A stretch of 64,000 bases of DNA from Ancylobacter radicis (GCF_018449475.1 NZ_JAHCQH010000014.1:62001-126000); one strand, 5' to 3'. Counted from the first letter of the stretch, positions 31,136 through 42,377 are shown. The notes: generated by a model from the letters alone, not told the origin. Numbers and translations are program-made.

Positions 31136-32635
31136 ATGTTCCCGCTGCCCCAGGCTTCGATCCAGCCGAACACCTACGCCTATGAGACCGTCCCGCTCGT
31201 CAAGCCGACGGGCTTTCGCGAATATGACGCGCGCTGGCTGTTTGGCAGCGAAATCAATCTCATGGGCGTGCAGGCGCTCGGCCTCGGCCTCGGGACGCTG
31301 ATTCATGAGCTGGGCATTCGCCCGGAGATCGTCACCGGGCATGATTTCCGTGGCTACTCCTCCTCGATCAAGCAGGCGCTGACCCTCGGCCTGATGGCCG
31401 CCGGCATCAAGGTGCACGACATCGGCCTGGCCTTGTCGCCGATGGCCTATTTCGCGCAGTTCGCGCTCGACATTCCCTGCGTCGCGATGGTGACCGCCTC
31501 GCATAATGACAATGGCTGGACCGGCGTGAAGATGGGCGTCAACCGTCCCATGACCTTCGGTCCGGACGAGATGAGCCGGCTCAAGGAAATCGTGCTCAGC
31601 GGCGCCGGCACGCCGCGCGAGGGCGGCAGCTACGTCTATGTCGAGAATTTCCCGGAGGTCTATATCAAGGACCTCACGGATCGTCCCAAGCTGAAGAACA
31701 AGATCAAGGCCGTGGTCGCCTGCGGCAATGGCACGGCGGGCGCCTTCGCGCCGCGCATCCTGGAGGCGCTGGGCGTCGAGGTGGTGCCGCTCGATACCGA
31801 GCTGGACCACAGCTTCCCGAAATACAACCCGAACCCGGAAGACATGGAGATGCTGCACGCCATGCGCGATGCGGTGCTCGCCTCCGGTGCCGATGTCGGC
31901 CTCGGCTTCGACGGCGATGGCGACCGCTGCGGCGTGGTCGACGACCATGGCGAGGAGATCTTTGCCGACAAGGTCGGCGTGATGCTCGCCCGCGACCTCT
32001 CGGCCATTTACCCGGAAGCGCAGTTCGTGGTGGATGTGAAGTCCACCGGCCTGTTCGTCACCGATCCGGTGCTGATCGCCAATGGCGCCAAGACCGACTA
32101 CTGGAAGACCGGCCATTCCTATATGAAGCGCCGCGTCAATGAGAGTGGCGCGCTGGTCGGCTTCGAGAAGTCGGGCCACTACTTCTTCAACAAGCCGATC
32201 GGGCGCGGCTATGATGACGGCCTGGTCTCGGCCATCGCCATTCTCGACATGCTCGACCGCAACCCCGGCAAGAAGCTGTCCGAACTCAAGGACGCGCTGC
32301 CCAAGACCTGGTCGTCGCCGACCATGTCGCCGCATTGCGCCGATGAGAAGAAGTACGGCGTCGTCGCCGCCGTGGTGAAGCACTTCGAGGATCTGGCCGC
32401 CAGCGGCGGGAAGATCGACGGCCAGGCGATCCGTGACATCGTCACCGTGAACGGCGTGCGCGTGACGGCGGAGGACGGTTCCTGGGGTCTGGTGCGCGCC
32501 TCCTCGAACAAGCCGGAACTGGTCGTCGTCGTCGAGAGCCCGGTCTCCGAGGCCCGTATGTACGACATGTTCAAGCTGGTGGACGGCGTGCTGCGCACCC
32601 ACCCGGAAGTCGGCGCCTACAATCAGAGCCTCTGA
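31136..32635 (+). CDS. Phosphomannomutase/phosphoglucomutase
   Basis: The 499-residue enzyme moves phosphate between C6 and C1 of mannose or glucose. It shows the phosphoserine loop (MVTASHNDNGWTGVKMG, with Asn-Asp where Asn-Pro is usual), the metal-binding GFDGDGDRCGVVD loop and the sugar-binding GFEKSGHYFF. GACAGGAG lies upstream of the ATG at 31136. It probably supplies mannose-1-phosphate or glucose-1-phosphate for polysaccharide; manC is a few genes away. Confidence 0.93.
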   Translation: MFPLPQASIQPNTYAYETVPLVKPTGFREYDARWLFGSEINLMGVQALGLGLGTLIHELGIRPEIVTGHDFRGYSSSIKQALTLGLMAAGIKVHDIGLALSPMAYFAQFALDIPCVAMVTASHNDNGWTGVKMGVNRPMTFGPDEMSRLKEIVLSGAGTPREGGSYVYVENFPEVYIKDLTDRPKLKNKIKAVVACGNGTAGAFAPRILEALGVEVVPLDTELDHSFPKYNPNPEDMEMLHAMRDAVLASGADVGLGFDGDGDRCGVVDDHGEEIFADKVGVMLARDLSAIYPEAQFVVDVKSTGLFVTDPVLIANGAKTDYWKTGHSYMKRRVNESGALVGFEKSGHYFFNKPIGRGYDDGLVSAIAILDMLDRNPGKKLSELKDALPKTWSSPTMSPHCADEKKYGVVAAVVKHFEDLAASGGKIDGQAIRDIVTVNGVRVTAEDGSWGLVRASSNKPELVVVVESPVSEARMYDMFKLVDGVLRTHPEVGAYNQSL

Positions 32636-32664
32636 CGCATCGGGCCTTTCGCCTGTCGCATGAC

Positions 32665-32700
32665 AAACGCCGCGGAGCTTTCGGGCTGCCGCGGCGTTTT
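32665..32700 (+). terminator. Rho-independent terminator after phosphomannomutase gene
   Basis: An 11-base stem (AAACGCCGCGG region with CCGCGGCGTTT) is followed by a short T run (GTTTTCGT). It lies between the rightward mutase gene and the convergent VanZ-like gene. Confidence 0.8.
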
Positions 32701-32717
32701 CGTCTCTGGCCGGGGCT

Positions 32718-33113
32718 TCAGCGCACGGCCAGCAGGCGCCGGGCGAGCGAGCCGGCGATGAGCCCCAATGCGGCGCCAACGGCTCCAGCGGCGAATTGCG
32801 CCAGTTCCGCGTTGCGCGTGGGGGTAAAGCCCTGCGCGGTTTCCAATGCACCCGCGAGCGCGATCAGCAGCAGCGTAGCGATCAGCCTGTGACGCGGCGA
32901 GGCGATGCCGAGCGTCAGCAGGAGGCCCGTGCCGGCATAGGCGATGGCGTGTTCGAGATTCTTGCCGGCGCTCGTGCGTTCGACCACGTCGGCCGGCAGC
33001 AGCGAGAGCAGCGGCAGCGCGATAAGGCACGCGAGCGCGCTAAGGCGCGCCAGCGTTTCGATCCATCGCGGCAGGGCAGGGGAGCGGGGGAGCAACCGGT
33101 CCGCAGGCGCCAT
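32718..33113 (-). CDS. VanZ-like membrane protein
   Basis: The 131-residue protein has about four hydrophobic segments and the VanZ-like pattern KNLEHAIAYAGTG ... ALETAQGFTPTRNAELAQFAAGAVGAALG. Family members are small inner membrane proteins of uncertain role; VanZ itself gives low teicoplanin resistance. The ATG lies at the stop of kdsA, so it is the last gene of the leftward kpsF-kdsA unit. Confidence 0.85.
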   Translation of the reverse strand: MAPADRLLPRSPALPRWIETLARLSALACLIALPLLSLLPADVVERTSAGKNLEHAIAYAGTGLLLTLGIASPRHRLIATLLLIALAGALETAQGFTPTRNAELAQFAAGAVGAALGLIAGSLARRLLAVR

Positions 33114-33961
33114 CAGGCGCCCGGTGCCTTCGCCACGGCGTCAAACGCCTGAAGGCGGGCGATGAGTGCCTCGAACTGGTTCAGCGGCACCATGTTCGGC
33201 CCGTCGGAGGGCGCCTTGTCCGGGTCCGGGTGAGTCTCGATGAACAGGCCGGCGACGCCGACCGCCACCGCCGCCCGCGCCAGCACCGGCACGAATTCGC
33301 GCTGGCCGCCGGAGGAGGTGCCCTGTCCGCCCGGCTGCTGCACCGAATGGGTGGCGTCGAAGATCACCGGGGCGCCGGTCTGCTCGGCCATGATCGGCAG
33401 CGAGCGCATGTCGGTGACCAGCGTGTTGTAGCCGAAGGAGGCGCCGCGCTCGGTCACCAGCACGTTCGGGTTGCCGCTCTCGGTGAGCTTGGCGACGACG
33501 TTCTTCATGTCCCAAGGGGCGAGGAACTGGCCCTTCTTCACATTGACCACCTTGCCGGTCGCGGCGGCGGCGATCAGCAGGTCGGTCTGGCGGCACAGGA
33601 AGGCGGGGATCTGCAGCACGTCGACCACCTCAGCCAGCGGCGCGCACTGGTCGTCATCATGCACGTCGGTCAGCACCGGCATACCGTAGCGTTCGCGAAT
33701 CTCCGCGAAAATCGGCAGCGCCGCCTTCATCCCGATGCCGCGCGCGCCCTTGATCGAGGTGCGGTTGGCCTTGTCGAAGGAGGTCTTGAACACCACGCCG
33801 ATGCCGCGGCGCGTGGCTATCTCCTTGATGGCGGCGGCGCATTCGAGCGCGTGCTCGCGGCTCTCCATCTGGCACGGGCCGGCGATCAGCGCGATCGGCA
33901 GATCATTGCCGAAGCGCACCTCGCCGAGGGTGACGATGGCATTGGCGGAAACGCCGCTCAT
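33113..33961 (-). CDS. kdsA: 3-deoxy-8-phosphooctulonate (KDO-8-P) synthase
   Basis: The 282-residue aldolase-type enzyme joins phosphoenolpyruvate and arabinose-5-phosphate to make KDO-8-phosphate for lipopolysaccharide. Supporting blocks are [56 protein letters not shown] and [13 protein letters not shown]. It is just downstream of the arabinose-5-phosphate isomerase gene, which makes its substrate. Confidence 0.96.
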   Translation of the reverse strand: MSGVSANAIVTLGEVRFGNDLPIALIAGPCQMESREHALECAAAIKEIATRRGIGVVFKTSFDKANRTSIKGARGIGMKAALPIFAEIRERYGMPVLTDVHDDDQCAPLAEVVDVLQIPAFLCRQTDLLIAAAATGKVVNVKKGQFLAPWDMKNVVAKLTESGNPNVLVTERGASFGYNTLVTDMRSLPIMAEQTGAPVIFDATHSVQQPGGQGTSSGGQREFVPVLARAAVAVGVAGLFIETHPDPDKAPSDGPNMVPLNQFEALIARLQAFDAVAKAPGA

Positions 33962-33990
33962 GGGAAGTCCTCGCGGAAGGGCGGGCGGGG

Positions 33991-35007
33991 TCAGATGACG
34001 CCGGCGCGCAGGAGATCGTGAATGTGCAGGATGCCGACGGGCACGCCCTCGCGCACCGCGAAGAGCACGGTGATCTGCGTGCGGCTCATGCGGCCCAGCG
34101 CGGCGCTGGCCAGTTCATCCGGCGCGACGGTGAGCGGGGATGCCGTCATCACCGTCTCGACCGGATGGCTCAGCAGGTCGCCGCTCATGTGGCGGCGCAG
34201 GTCGCCGTCGGTCACGATGCCGACGAGGCGGCCATTGACGTCGACAACGCCGCAGCAGCCGAAGCGCTTGCCGGTGATTTCGATCAGCGCGGCGCTCATC
34301 GGCGTGCCCAGCGTGACGAGCGGCACGCTGTCTTCGCCATGCATGAGGTCGGCGACCTTCAGCAGGCGCGCGCCGAGCTTGCCGCCGGGGTGGAAGACAC
34401 GGAAATCGGACGCCGAGAAGCCGCGCCGTTCCAGCAGCGTGACGGCCAGCGCGTCGCCCGCGGCGAGCTGGAGCAGGGTGGAGGTGGTGGGCGCGAGCCC
34501 GTTCGGGCAGGCTTCCTCGACCTTGGGAAGCGCCAGCACGACATCGGCGGCGCGCCCGAGCGTGCTCTCGGCGTTGCAGGTGATGGCGATCAGCGGCACT
34601 GCGAAGCGGCGCGCATAATGCACGATGTCGCTCAGCTCGGCCGTCTCGCCGGACCAGGAGAGGGCGAGCAGCACGTCGTCCGGGGTGACCATGCCGAGAT
34701 CGCCATGGCTCGCCTCGGCGGCGTGCATGAACAGGGAGGGCGTGCCGGTGGAGGCGAGCGTCGCGGCGAGCTTGCGGCCGATATGCCCGCTCTTGCCCAT
34801 GCCGGTGACGATGACGCGGCCGCGCGCGGCCTCGATGGTGCGGATGGCTCGTTCCATGCCATCGCCGAGCGCGCCATCAATGGCATCGACCAGGGCGGCA
34901 AGGCCCGTCGCCTCGATCACAAGGGTACGCCGGACGCTATCGCGCAGCGTTTCGTCCCGCAGGGACGTCGGAATGGCGGGGGTTGTCTCCGTCTGGGCCA
35001 TGCCCAC
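33991..35007 (-). CDS. kdsD: Arabinose-5-phosphate isomerase (KpsF/GutQ/KdsD family)
   Basis: The 338-residue protein has an N-terminal SIS domain ([32 protein letters not shown]) and two C-terminal CBS domains (about 210-330). It converts ribulose-5-phosphate to arabinose-5-phosphate, the first step to KDO. A second ATG six bases downstream (35001, MAQTETT) is equally possible. It lies 29 bases upstream of kdsA. Confidence 0.93.
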   Translation of the reverse strand: MGMAQTETTPAIPTSLRDETLRDSVRRTLVIEATGLAALVDAIDGALGDGMERAIRTIEAARGRVIVTGMGKSGHIGRKLAATLASTGTPSLFMHAAEASHGDLGMVTPDDVLLALSWSGETAELSDIVHYARRFAVPLIAITCNAESTLGRAADVVLALPKVEEACPNGLAPTTSTLLQLAAGDALAVTLLERRGFSASDFRVFHPGGKLGARLLKVADLMHGEDSVPLVTLGTPMSAALIEITGKRFGCCGVVDVNGRLVGIVTDGDLRRHMSGDLLSHPVETVMTASPLTVAPDELASAALGRMSRTQITVLFAVREGVPVGILHIHDLLRAGVI

Positions 35008-35146
35008 AGCGATACTCCCTTCATCGCGCGGCCGGCAATGCCGCCGGTCTGTGCCGGCGGCTCGACGCCACGGCAGGGCTGAATAAGCGCCCTTGCCCGT
35101 CGATGCAATGGAGGGGGCCAGCGGACGTGCCGCCGGCCGGGCCGCC

Positions 35147-36571
35147 TCAGCTGCGGTTATAGACGTCTTCGAGGCGGACGATATCGTCCTCGCCGAGATA
35201 GGAACCAGTCTGGACCTCGATCAGTTCGAGCGGGATCTTGCCGGGGTTGGCGAGGCGATGCACGCCGCCGAGCGGCAGATAGGTCGATTCGTTCTCGCGC
35301 ACCTCGAACACCCGGCCGTCCAGCGTGACCTCGGCGGTGCCCTTCACCACGATCCAGTGTTCGGCGCGGTGATAGTGCTTCTGCAGCGACAGCCGCCCGC
35401 CCGGCTCGACCACGATCTTCTTCACATGGAAGCGTTCGCCGCGGCAGATGGTCTGGTAGGTGCCCCAGGGACGGTGCGCCTTCAGATGTTCGCTGGCTGC
35501 GTTGTGGCGGTCGCTCTTGAGCTTGGCGACAAGCGCCTTGACGTCCTGCGAGCGCGACGCGGGCATCACCAGCACCGCGTCTTCCGTGGCCACCACGGCG
35601 AGGTTGTCGACACCCACCGTCGCCACCAGAGGGCCGTCGGTGTGGATGTAGTTGTTGGTCGAATCGAGCAGCGTCACCGGTCCGTGCGTCACGTTGCCGG
35701 CCGCATCGCCCGGCTCCAGCGCGCGCAGCGCATCCCAGCTGCCGATGTCGGACCAGCGGAACTTGCCCTCCACGACGGCGGCGCGGGTCGTCTTTTCCAT
35801 CACCGCATAGTCGATGGATTTGGCCGGCGAGTCGGCGAACGCCTTGGCGTCGAGCCGGATGAAGCCGAGATCCTCGACCGAGAGCTCAACCGCCTCGCGC
35901 ACCGCCGCGACGATGGCCGGCTCGAAACGCTCGGCCTCCTCGATCAGCAGGCTGGCCGGGAACAGGAAATTGCCGGAGTTCCAGAGGTAGCCTTCCGCGA
36001 GATAACGCGCGGCGGTCACCGTGTCCGGCTTCTCGACGAAGGCGTCGACCTTGCGGGCCTCGGACGTGCCGGCGGCGCTGCCGGGGCGGATATAGCCATA
36101 GGCCGTGCTCGGCTCGGTCGGGGTGATGCCGAAGGTGACGATGTGCCCATCGCTCGCGGCGCGTCCGGCCGCACGGCAGGCGTCGACGAACAGCGCCTCG
36201 TCCAGCACCACATGGTCGGCGGCGAGCGCCAGGACCAGACAGCCCTCGCCGGCGAGGCGCTGGGCGACCATGGCGGCGGCGAGCAGCGCCGGGCCCGAAT
36301 CGCGGCGCGTGGGCTCCAGCACGACGGTGGTGTCGATGCCGATATCCTGCGCCTGACGGCGGGCGAAGAAGCGGAAGTCCTCATGGGTCAGCACGATCGG
36401 CGCGCTGAACAGCGAGCGGTCGGAAACCCGCTTCAACGTATCCTGGTACAGCGTGTTTGTGCCGTGCAGCGACTGGAACTGCTTCGGCAGGCTATCTCGC
36501 GATACCGGCCAAAGTCGCGTCCCCGAACCGCCCGCCAGGATCACGGGAACGATAGAAGCAGGACTAAGCAT
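35147..36571 (-). CDS. manC: Mannose-1-phosphate guanylyltransferase / mannose-6-phosphate isomerase
   Basis: The 474-residue bifunctional enzyme makes GDP-mannose. The nucleotidyltransferase signature GGSGTRLWPVSRDSLPKQF is at about 13-31 and FVEKPD near 180-190; the C-terminal cupin-like isomerase domain shows KHYHRAEHWIVVKGTAEVT with metal-binding His. The ATG at 36571 has GAGGAG upstream; the open frame extends much further but without conserved sequence. Likely product use is capsule, LPS or exopolysaccharide. Confidence 0.93.
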   Translation of the reverse strand: MLSPASIVPVILAGGSGTRLWPVSRDSLPKQFQSLHGTNTLYQDTLKRVSDRSLFSAPIVLTHEDFRFFARRQAQDIGIDTTVVLEPTRRDSGPALLAAAMVAQRLAGEGCLVLALAADHVVLDEALFVDACRAAGRAASDGHIVTFGITPTEPSTAYGYIRPGSAAGTSEARKVDAFVEKPDTVTAARYLAEGYLWNSGNFLFPASLLIEEAERFEPAIVAAVREAVELSVEDLGFIRLDAKAFADSPAKSIDYAVMEKTTRAAVVEGKFRWSDIGSWDALRALEPGDAAGNVTHGPVTLLDSTNNYIHTDGPLVATVGVDNLAVVATEDAVLVMPASRSQDVKALVAKLKSDRHNAASEHLKAHRPWGTYQTICRGERFHVKKIVVEPGGRLSLQKHYHRAEHWIVVKGTAEVTLDGRVFEVRENESTYLPLGGVHRLANPGKIPLELIEVQTGSYLGEDDIVRLEDVYNRS

Positions 36572-36833
36572 CAAGAAATCTCCTCGCGGGGAGAATACGC
36601 GCACATGCCGCACATCCACAGGCGGGCCCCCCGACCCTTTGTGCGGTGCAGAATGCCTGAAACGCCAAAATTGTCCACGCCACACGCTTGGGTATCGACA
36701 CACCGTACGAGCATCTGGCCACGCGGCGTTGAGCCACGCCGCTTTGAGCCACGCGGCTTGCTGCACGGAACCGGCGGTGCCGCCGCACGTTTCACGCTGG
36801 CGGCACTGTGCCGTCAGGCGGGGCCAAGGAATT

Positions 36834-37952
36834 ATGCGGATGTTGCGGGGCAATGAAGAGGCCGGCGTGGTGCCGGTCGCGGTCGTCGGCACGCCGGCCG
36901 TCCTTGAGCGGAGCGAGCGTCTGTGGCGCCGCGCGACGCAGGTCGCCATCATCACCACCGCCGTCGTTGCTCTCGGTGTCACCATGGCGGTCGCGCGGCC
37001 GGTTCTGGTGCCCATCGTGGCGGCCGTCATCATCGGCAGCGTCATCGGGCCGGCGATCGAAGCGATAGCGCGACGCGGCATCCCCACGCCACTCGCCTCG
37101 ATTCTCATCGTGGCCATGCTGGTTGCGGGCATTTATGGCCTTGCCGTCATGCTCGCCGCGCCCTTGGCCGAGTGGACCGCGCGGGCGCCCGAGATCGGCG
37201 GCATTCTCCAGCAAAGATTCGCCAGCTTGCAGCCGATGCTGCGCAGCATCGCCTCTTTCGTCGAATCGATCGAATCCATGGGCAGGGTCGCCGCGCCGCC
37301 GATGAAGGTTGCCATTGCCGATTCGCGCATGCTGGAGAGCGCGCTCGGCCTGGTGACGCCGGTCATCGGCCAGTTCATCCTTTTCGTCGGATCCTTGCTG
37401 TTCTTTCTGGCGGGCCGGATTCAGATCAAACGACGTGTGGTGCAGGCCATGGGCCTGCGGACCACGCGCCTTGCCGCCCTGCGCGTGTTTCGCGAGATCG
37501 AGCAGCGGCTCGGCGCCTATCTGGTTACGGCGACCTTCATCAATATCGGCCTCGGCATCGCCACGGGTCTCACGACATGGGCCATCGGCCTGCCCAATCC
37601 GCCCCTCTGGGGGGCTCTGGCCTGCATGCTCAATTACATTCCCTATGTCGGGCCCGCGGTAATGACGCTCATCCTGGCCATGGCCGGGATCGTCACCTTC
37701 CCCACGATCGTGCATGGCCTGCTGCCGGCGGCGGCCTTTCTCACCATCACCAGTGTGGAAGGGCAGTTCTTGACGCCGTTCATCATCGGGCGTCGGGTCG
37801 CGCTCAACCCCTTCGCCGTGTTCCTTTCCATGGCGCTCTGGACCTGGCTGTGGGGACCGGCGGGGACCTTTCTCTCCGTGCCGTTGCTGATCGCCGGAAT
37901 GGCGCTGGCCGATAGCGCCTTCAGCAAGCGTCGCCCCCAATTGCCGGGGTAG
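36834..37952 (+). CDS. AI-2E family transporter (PerM-like)
   Basis: The 372-residue protein has seven or eight predicted membrane helices and the family pattern: N-terminal VLVPIVAAVIIGSVIGPAIE, a soluble loop with RIQIKRRVVQAMG, then LNYIPYVGPAVMTLILAMAG, EGQFLTPFIIGRRVALNPFAVFLSM and LWGPAGTFLSVPLL. The substrate cannot be deduced. The ATG at 36834 has AAGGA before it. It is the last host protein gene before the tRNA and the phage-like element. Confidence 0.88.
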   Translation: MRMLRGNEEAGVVPVAVVGTPAVLERSERLWRRATQVAIITTAVVALGVTMAVARPVLVPIVAAVIIGSVIGPAIEAIARRGIPTPLASILIVAMLVAGIYGLAVMLAAPLAEWTARAPEIGGILQQRFASLQPMLRSIASFVESIESMGRVAAPPMKVAIADSRMLESALGLVTPVIGQFILFVGSLLFFLAGRIQIKRRVVQAMGLRTTRLAALRVFREIEQRLGAYLVTATFINIGLGIATGLTTWAIGLPNPPLWGALACMLNYIPYVGPAVMTLILAMAGIVTFPTIVHGLLPAAAFLTITSVEGQFLTPFIIGRRVALNPFAVFLSMALWTWLWGPAGTFLSVPLLIAGMALADSAFSKRRPQLPG

Positions 37953-38020
37953 GCACATCCGACGCCGACAGAAGGGCGGAGGTTCTGCGCATATTGCCCT
38001 GTGGATGAATGCGGCCCTGC

Positions 38021-38049
38021 TTGACACCCGGCGGGGCCTGCCTTAACAC
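38021..38049 (+). promoter_or_regulatory. Likely promoter of tRNA-Asp
   Basis: A perfect -35 box TTGACA (38021-38026) is followed after 17 bases by TAACAC as a weak -10. It lies 41 bases upstream of the tRNA 5' end, in a GC-rich region where such a box stands out. Confidence 0.55.
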
Positions 38050-38089
38050 CCGCCCCACTCGACGCGAGGCCAACACCCGGCCGGTCGTT

Positions 38090-39461
<1,372 letters not shown>

Positions 39462-39695
39462 CGCGAGAGTCGCGCGCCGGCTGCGGCCCCGTCAAGCCGG
39501 ACCGGCTGTCCATCCAGGCGTCGATTGCCTTCAGGTCATACATGCCTGTAGTCGGATCCGGCCGCGGGAAGCCCCGCGCGTGGAGTTCCGTCAGCTTCCG
39601 CTCGAAATCGGCCATGGTGAGGTGCAGGCGACGCGCGGCTTTCTCGGCGGGCACGTCGCGGGGATCGACGCTATATCGAACAGACGGCGCTCGGA

Positions 39696-40160
39696 TCACA
39701 GGCCGGCCTCCCTGCGGCAGAAGTGGACTATGCCTGTCAGGACAGCCACGGCCTCGTGTTCGGCCGTCTGGGCCTCTCTCAGGCCAACTGACGCGGCATA
39801 AAGGCGGGAGGCGACCACCAGCGGGTCGATATTGTGATCGATCCACCAGCCCTCCTCGCCATGCTGGTGCTGCGCGCCTCGGCTCTGGGTATGGAACCAG
39901 GGGCTCAGCGGCACCGTCCATTTGTCGTCAGGCTTGATCCCGATGCCGGTGATCGGTTTGTGGAACTGTGCGTTGGCATAACGGATGTGGGCGGCCTCGC
40001 CAGACGGGTTGAGCCCGCCGATGATGCACGGCAGTTGCCGGATCAGGGCAAGGTGCGCCGGATCCTCGAGTCGAGCCCGGAGGTTGGCAGGCCGGCTCTG
40101 CTTGCTGGACTTGTCCTTCTTCAGGGCCGGGCGGATTCCCGTATCAATGCGAAAGCCCAT
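39696..40160 (-). CDS. DUF968-like HNH-type recombination nuclease
   Basis: The 154-residue protein has a central block that fits the phage DUF968/Ref-like HNH pattern: LPCIIGG, EAAHIRYAN, GIGIKPDDKWTVPLSPWFHTQSRGAQHQHG, WWIDHNIDPLVVASRLY. Such proteins act in phage recombination or single-strand cutting. I chose ATG 40160 (MGFRID), two bases after the previous stop; the frame before it overlaps the upstream gene. Confidence 0.7.
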   Translation of the reverse strand: MGFRIDTGIRPALKKDKSSKQSRPANLRARLEDPAHLALIRQLPCIIGGLNPSGEAAHIRYANAQFHKPITGIGIKPDDKWTVPLSPWFHTQSRGAQHQHGEEGWWIDHNIDPLVVASRLYAASVGLREAQTAEHEAVAVLTGIVHFCRREAGL

Positions 40161-40162
40161 GA

Positions 40163-40666
40163 TCACCGTCCCGCATAGAGGCTGAGGGCCGCGCCGCCGC
40201 GGCGATCCGAGCGAGGGCGACGTACCGGGATGAAATCGTCGGAGGGCGTGGGGTAGGGCGTTCCGTCGGGGGCTTGGTTGGCGAGAGACAGCAGCACGTC
40301 GCCGATGCACGGCCAGCCGATAGGTGGCCAGTCGGCCAGATCTCGCCCGGCCAGCTTCGTCTTGATCTCCACGATGCCGGGAGGGACATAGAGTTGGCGG
40401 CGGACCTCGACCGGCACCATGAAGTACCAGCTGACATCGTTGACCAACTCGCCAGTGATCCACCGGCGGTACATGTGCGCCAGCATCCACGACTTGTGCT
40501 TCCGATCATCGAGGTAAAGGGATCGAAGCAAGCCGATATAGGGGTGCGAGATGTCGAAAGGCGGCCACCATGGGCTCGCCTTGTCCACCCTGATGGCACG
40601 TTTCGGGATGATGGTCTCACCGGTGGCGGACCGTTTGATCTGGACGCGGCAGGGGCCCGTCGTCAT
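40163..40666 (-). CDS. Hypothetical phage protein
   Basis: The 167-residue protein has no family I recognise. It is rich in Trp and Pro (SPWWPPFDISHPYIG, WPPIGWPCIGDVLL) and has no membrane segment. Its ATG overlaps the preceding stop by four bases, which supports translation within the leftward operon. Confidence 0.65.
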   Translation of the reverse strand: MTTGPCRVQIKRSATGETIIPKRAIRVDKASPWWPPFDISHPYIGLLRSLYLDDRKHKSWMLAHMYRRWITGELVNDVSWYFMVPVEVRRQLYVPPGIVEIKTKLAGRDLADWPPIGWPCIGDVLLSLANQAPDGTPYPTPSDDFIPVRRPRSDRRGGAALSLYAGR

Positions 40667-41694
40667 TCCGCCGCCTCCCGAAACTCGGCCGGCTTTGCCC
40701 GCCGGCGCGGGGCCTCGTCGGCCATGATCGCGCCGACGCAGGCCTTCATCTTCGCCACGCTCACGGCATTGCCGATCTGCTTGATCTGCTCGGTCTTCGT
40801 GCCGGCGAATTCATAGGTGTACTCATCGGTGTTGAAGCCCATGGCGGCGGCGAGTTCGTGTGGCTCCAGCATGCGGAACAGGATGTCGTAGCGGCGCCCG
40901 TCCACCTCGCCCGAGACGAGGTTCACCCGGCCGCTGGCGCAGATGGTCGGCGCCGGCTCGGCGAGGTCGTGCACGCGCGGGGCCTGCCCCTCGCGCTCGC
41001 CGCCCTTGGCCGTAGTGAGCGTCGGAATCGGCTGCGCGACATCGCGCGCCGTGGCGCCGCCGCCCGATTGGGTGACCGGCACGACCAGCCCGAAACGGTC
41101 CTTCGTGGTGACGGTCGGCAGAGGTTCATCCTGCGAGCCCGCGACCACCGAGGCGCCGTAATAGGACATGACCAGCGCATGGGCGCCGCCGGCGCCGCCG
41201 GTTGTCTGGGTCGGCATCGGCTCATCGACCGAGCGCGGGGCGCCGCCCGAGGCCTGCGACAGGATGAAGGGCTCCACCAGCATCGGCCGCGCGCAGCCGG
41301 GGTGCTCGCTTGCCGCCGCGCCGCCGGTCGTGATGGTCGGCAAGGGTTGATCCGCCGAGCGGATGAAGCGAAGCGAGACGGCAAACTCCCCGTGGAATCG
41401 CTCACGGGCGTCGCGGAAGAACTCCTGCCGCACGCCGAGCGGCAGCACGATCAGGGCCCGCCCGCCGACCCGAGCCTTAAGCAAGCGGCAGAGCTCGATC
41501 TGCGTCGATGTCTTGTGCAGGCCGAAGCTGGCGAAGATCGCGCGGCAACCTCCGGCGGCGGCCCACTGGACGATGGCCCGGGTGAAGGGCTTCAGATCGG
41601 GGTTGATCTGATCGAGCGGCACCGAGATCCCGTTGGCCGGCGCCACCTTCATCTTGGATTCGAGGAACTGACGATAAGAGGAGGGCGCGTTCAT
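40663..41694 (-). CDS. Chimeric protein: helicase N-terminus joined to cytosine methyltransferase C-terminal region
   Basis: The 343-residue protein has two unrelated parts. Residues 1-100 look like the start of a phage SNF2/DEAD helicase (PFTRAIVQW, a Walker A-like FASFGLHKTSTQIE with His in place of the usual Gly, LIVLPLGVRQEF). Residues 110-325 look like the target-recognition and C-terminal part of a DNA cytosine-5 methyltransferase, ending with RMLEPHELAAAMGF and KQIGNAV (motif X-like). The catalytic PCQ and ENV motifs are absent. Between lie five repeats of the form D-(E/Q)-P-x-P-T-x-T-T at 114, 156, 188, 219 and 244. It may be a deletion fusion or a specialised phage protein. ATGA overlap with the gene before it fixes the start. 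Confidence 0.75.
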   Translation of the reverse strand: MNAPSSYRQFLESKMKVAPANGISVPLDQINPDLKPFTRAIVQWAAAGGCRAIFASFGLHKTSTQIELCRLLKARVGGRALIVLPLGVRQEFFRDARERFHGEFAVSLRFIRSADQPLPTITTGGAAASEHPGCARPMLVEPFILSQASGGAPRSVDEPMPTQTTGGAGGAHALVMSYYGASVVAGSQDEPLPTVTTKDRFGLVVPVTQSGGGATARDVAQPIPTLTTAKGGEREGQAPRVHDLAEPAPTICASGRVNLVSGEVDGRRYDILFRMLEPHELAAAMGFNTDEYTYEFAGTKTEQIKQIGNAVSVAKMKACVGAIMADEAPRRRAKPAEFREAAE

Positions 41695-42377
41695 GCTGCC
41701 TTCTCCATCGCGTCGATGTTCTGCTGATGGACGACGAATGTGTAGGCGGCGACCCACGGGTTGGCGTCCCAGGAGCCGGCGCCGTTGATGCTGTCCCAGA
41801 GCTCAAGCCACGCGTCGAAGCCGCGCTGAACAGGCTTGAAGTCGTAGATGCTTGATGCCAGCCCCTCGGCGCAGATGTCGCCGAGGGTGATGTCCCGCAC
41901 GCGCTGCACCCGCACGTCGGTGACGATCAGCGTCAGGCGGGAGGCGGCACGGGGCATGAATCGACCGAGGCGCTTGTGCCATGCGGGCGTGGCCAAATCG
42001 TCCGGGTGGCGCCCTTTCCGGTAGATCGGCGGGGCTTCGAACTGGATCACGTCATCGTCGGGAACGAAGCGCCACTTCTGTCGACCGCCCTTGCGGGTGA
42101 CCGCGCCGTGAACCGGCTCCCAACGGCCGCGCTGGAAATAGCTCTCCCGGACCCAGAGACGGTCGCCGGGCTGGATCGGCAGATAGTCCTTTGCGAGTTC
42201 ACCGACATCGGCCTCGTCACGGCAGAGCGTTCCGCCGGCCCGCCCCTTAACGTGCCACCAGCCAGTGGAGGTCTGCTCTATTGCGGGGACGCCATTGAGC
42301 CGCCGCGTCTGCGTCTTCGTGCCGGCTAGGAGGGCGCGCACCATCGGTGCACTGAACAGGATGGGGCGGTCAGCCAT
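41691..42377 (-). CDS. Phage protein, possible ASCH/PUA-like fold
   Basis: The 228-residue protein begins PILFSAPMVRALLAGTKTQTRR, a start common to a phage family often left hypothetical or linked to the ASCH (RNA-binding-like) fold. Further conserved-looking pieces are QPGDRLWVRESY and SRLTLIVTDVRVQRVRDI ... ICAEGL. Its start (ATGGCTGA) overlaps the preceding stop by eight bases. Confidence 0.68.
   Translation of the reverse strand: MADRPILFSAPMVRALLAGTKTQTRRLNGVPAIEQTSTGWWHVKGRAGGTLCRDEADVGELAKDYLPIQPGDRLWVRESYFQRGRWEPVHGAVTRKGGRQKWRFVPDDDVIQFEAPPIYRKGRHPDDLATPAWHKRLGRFMPRAASRLTLIVTDVRVQRVRDITLGDICAEGLASSIYDFKPVQRGFDAWLELWDSINGAGSWDANPWVAAYTFVVHQQNIDAMEKAA

Noticed and set aside
38000-38008. 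DnaA-box-like TGTGGATGA upstream of tRNA-Asp
   Set aside because: One mismatch, single copy, and a similar one near position 128-136; expected by chance.
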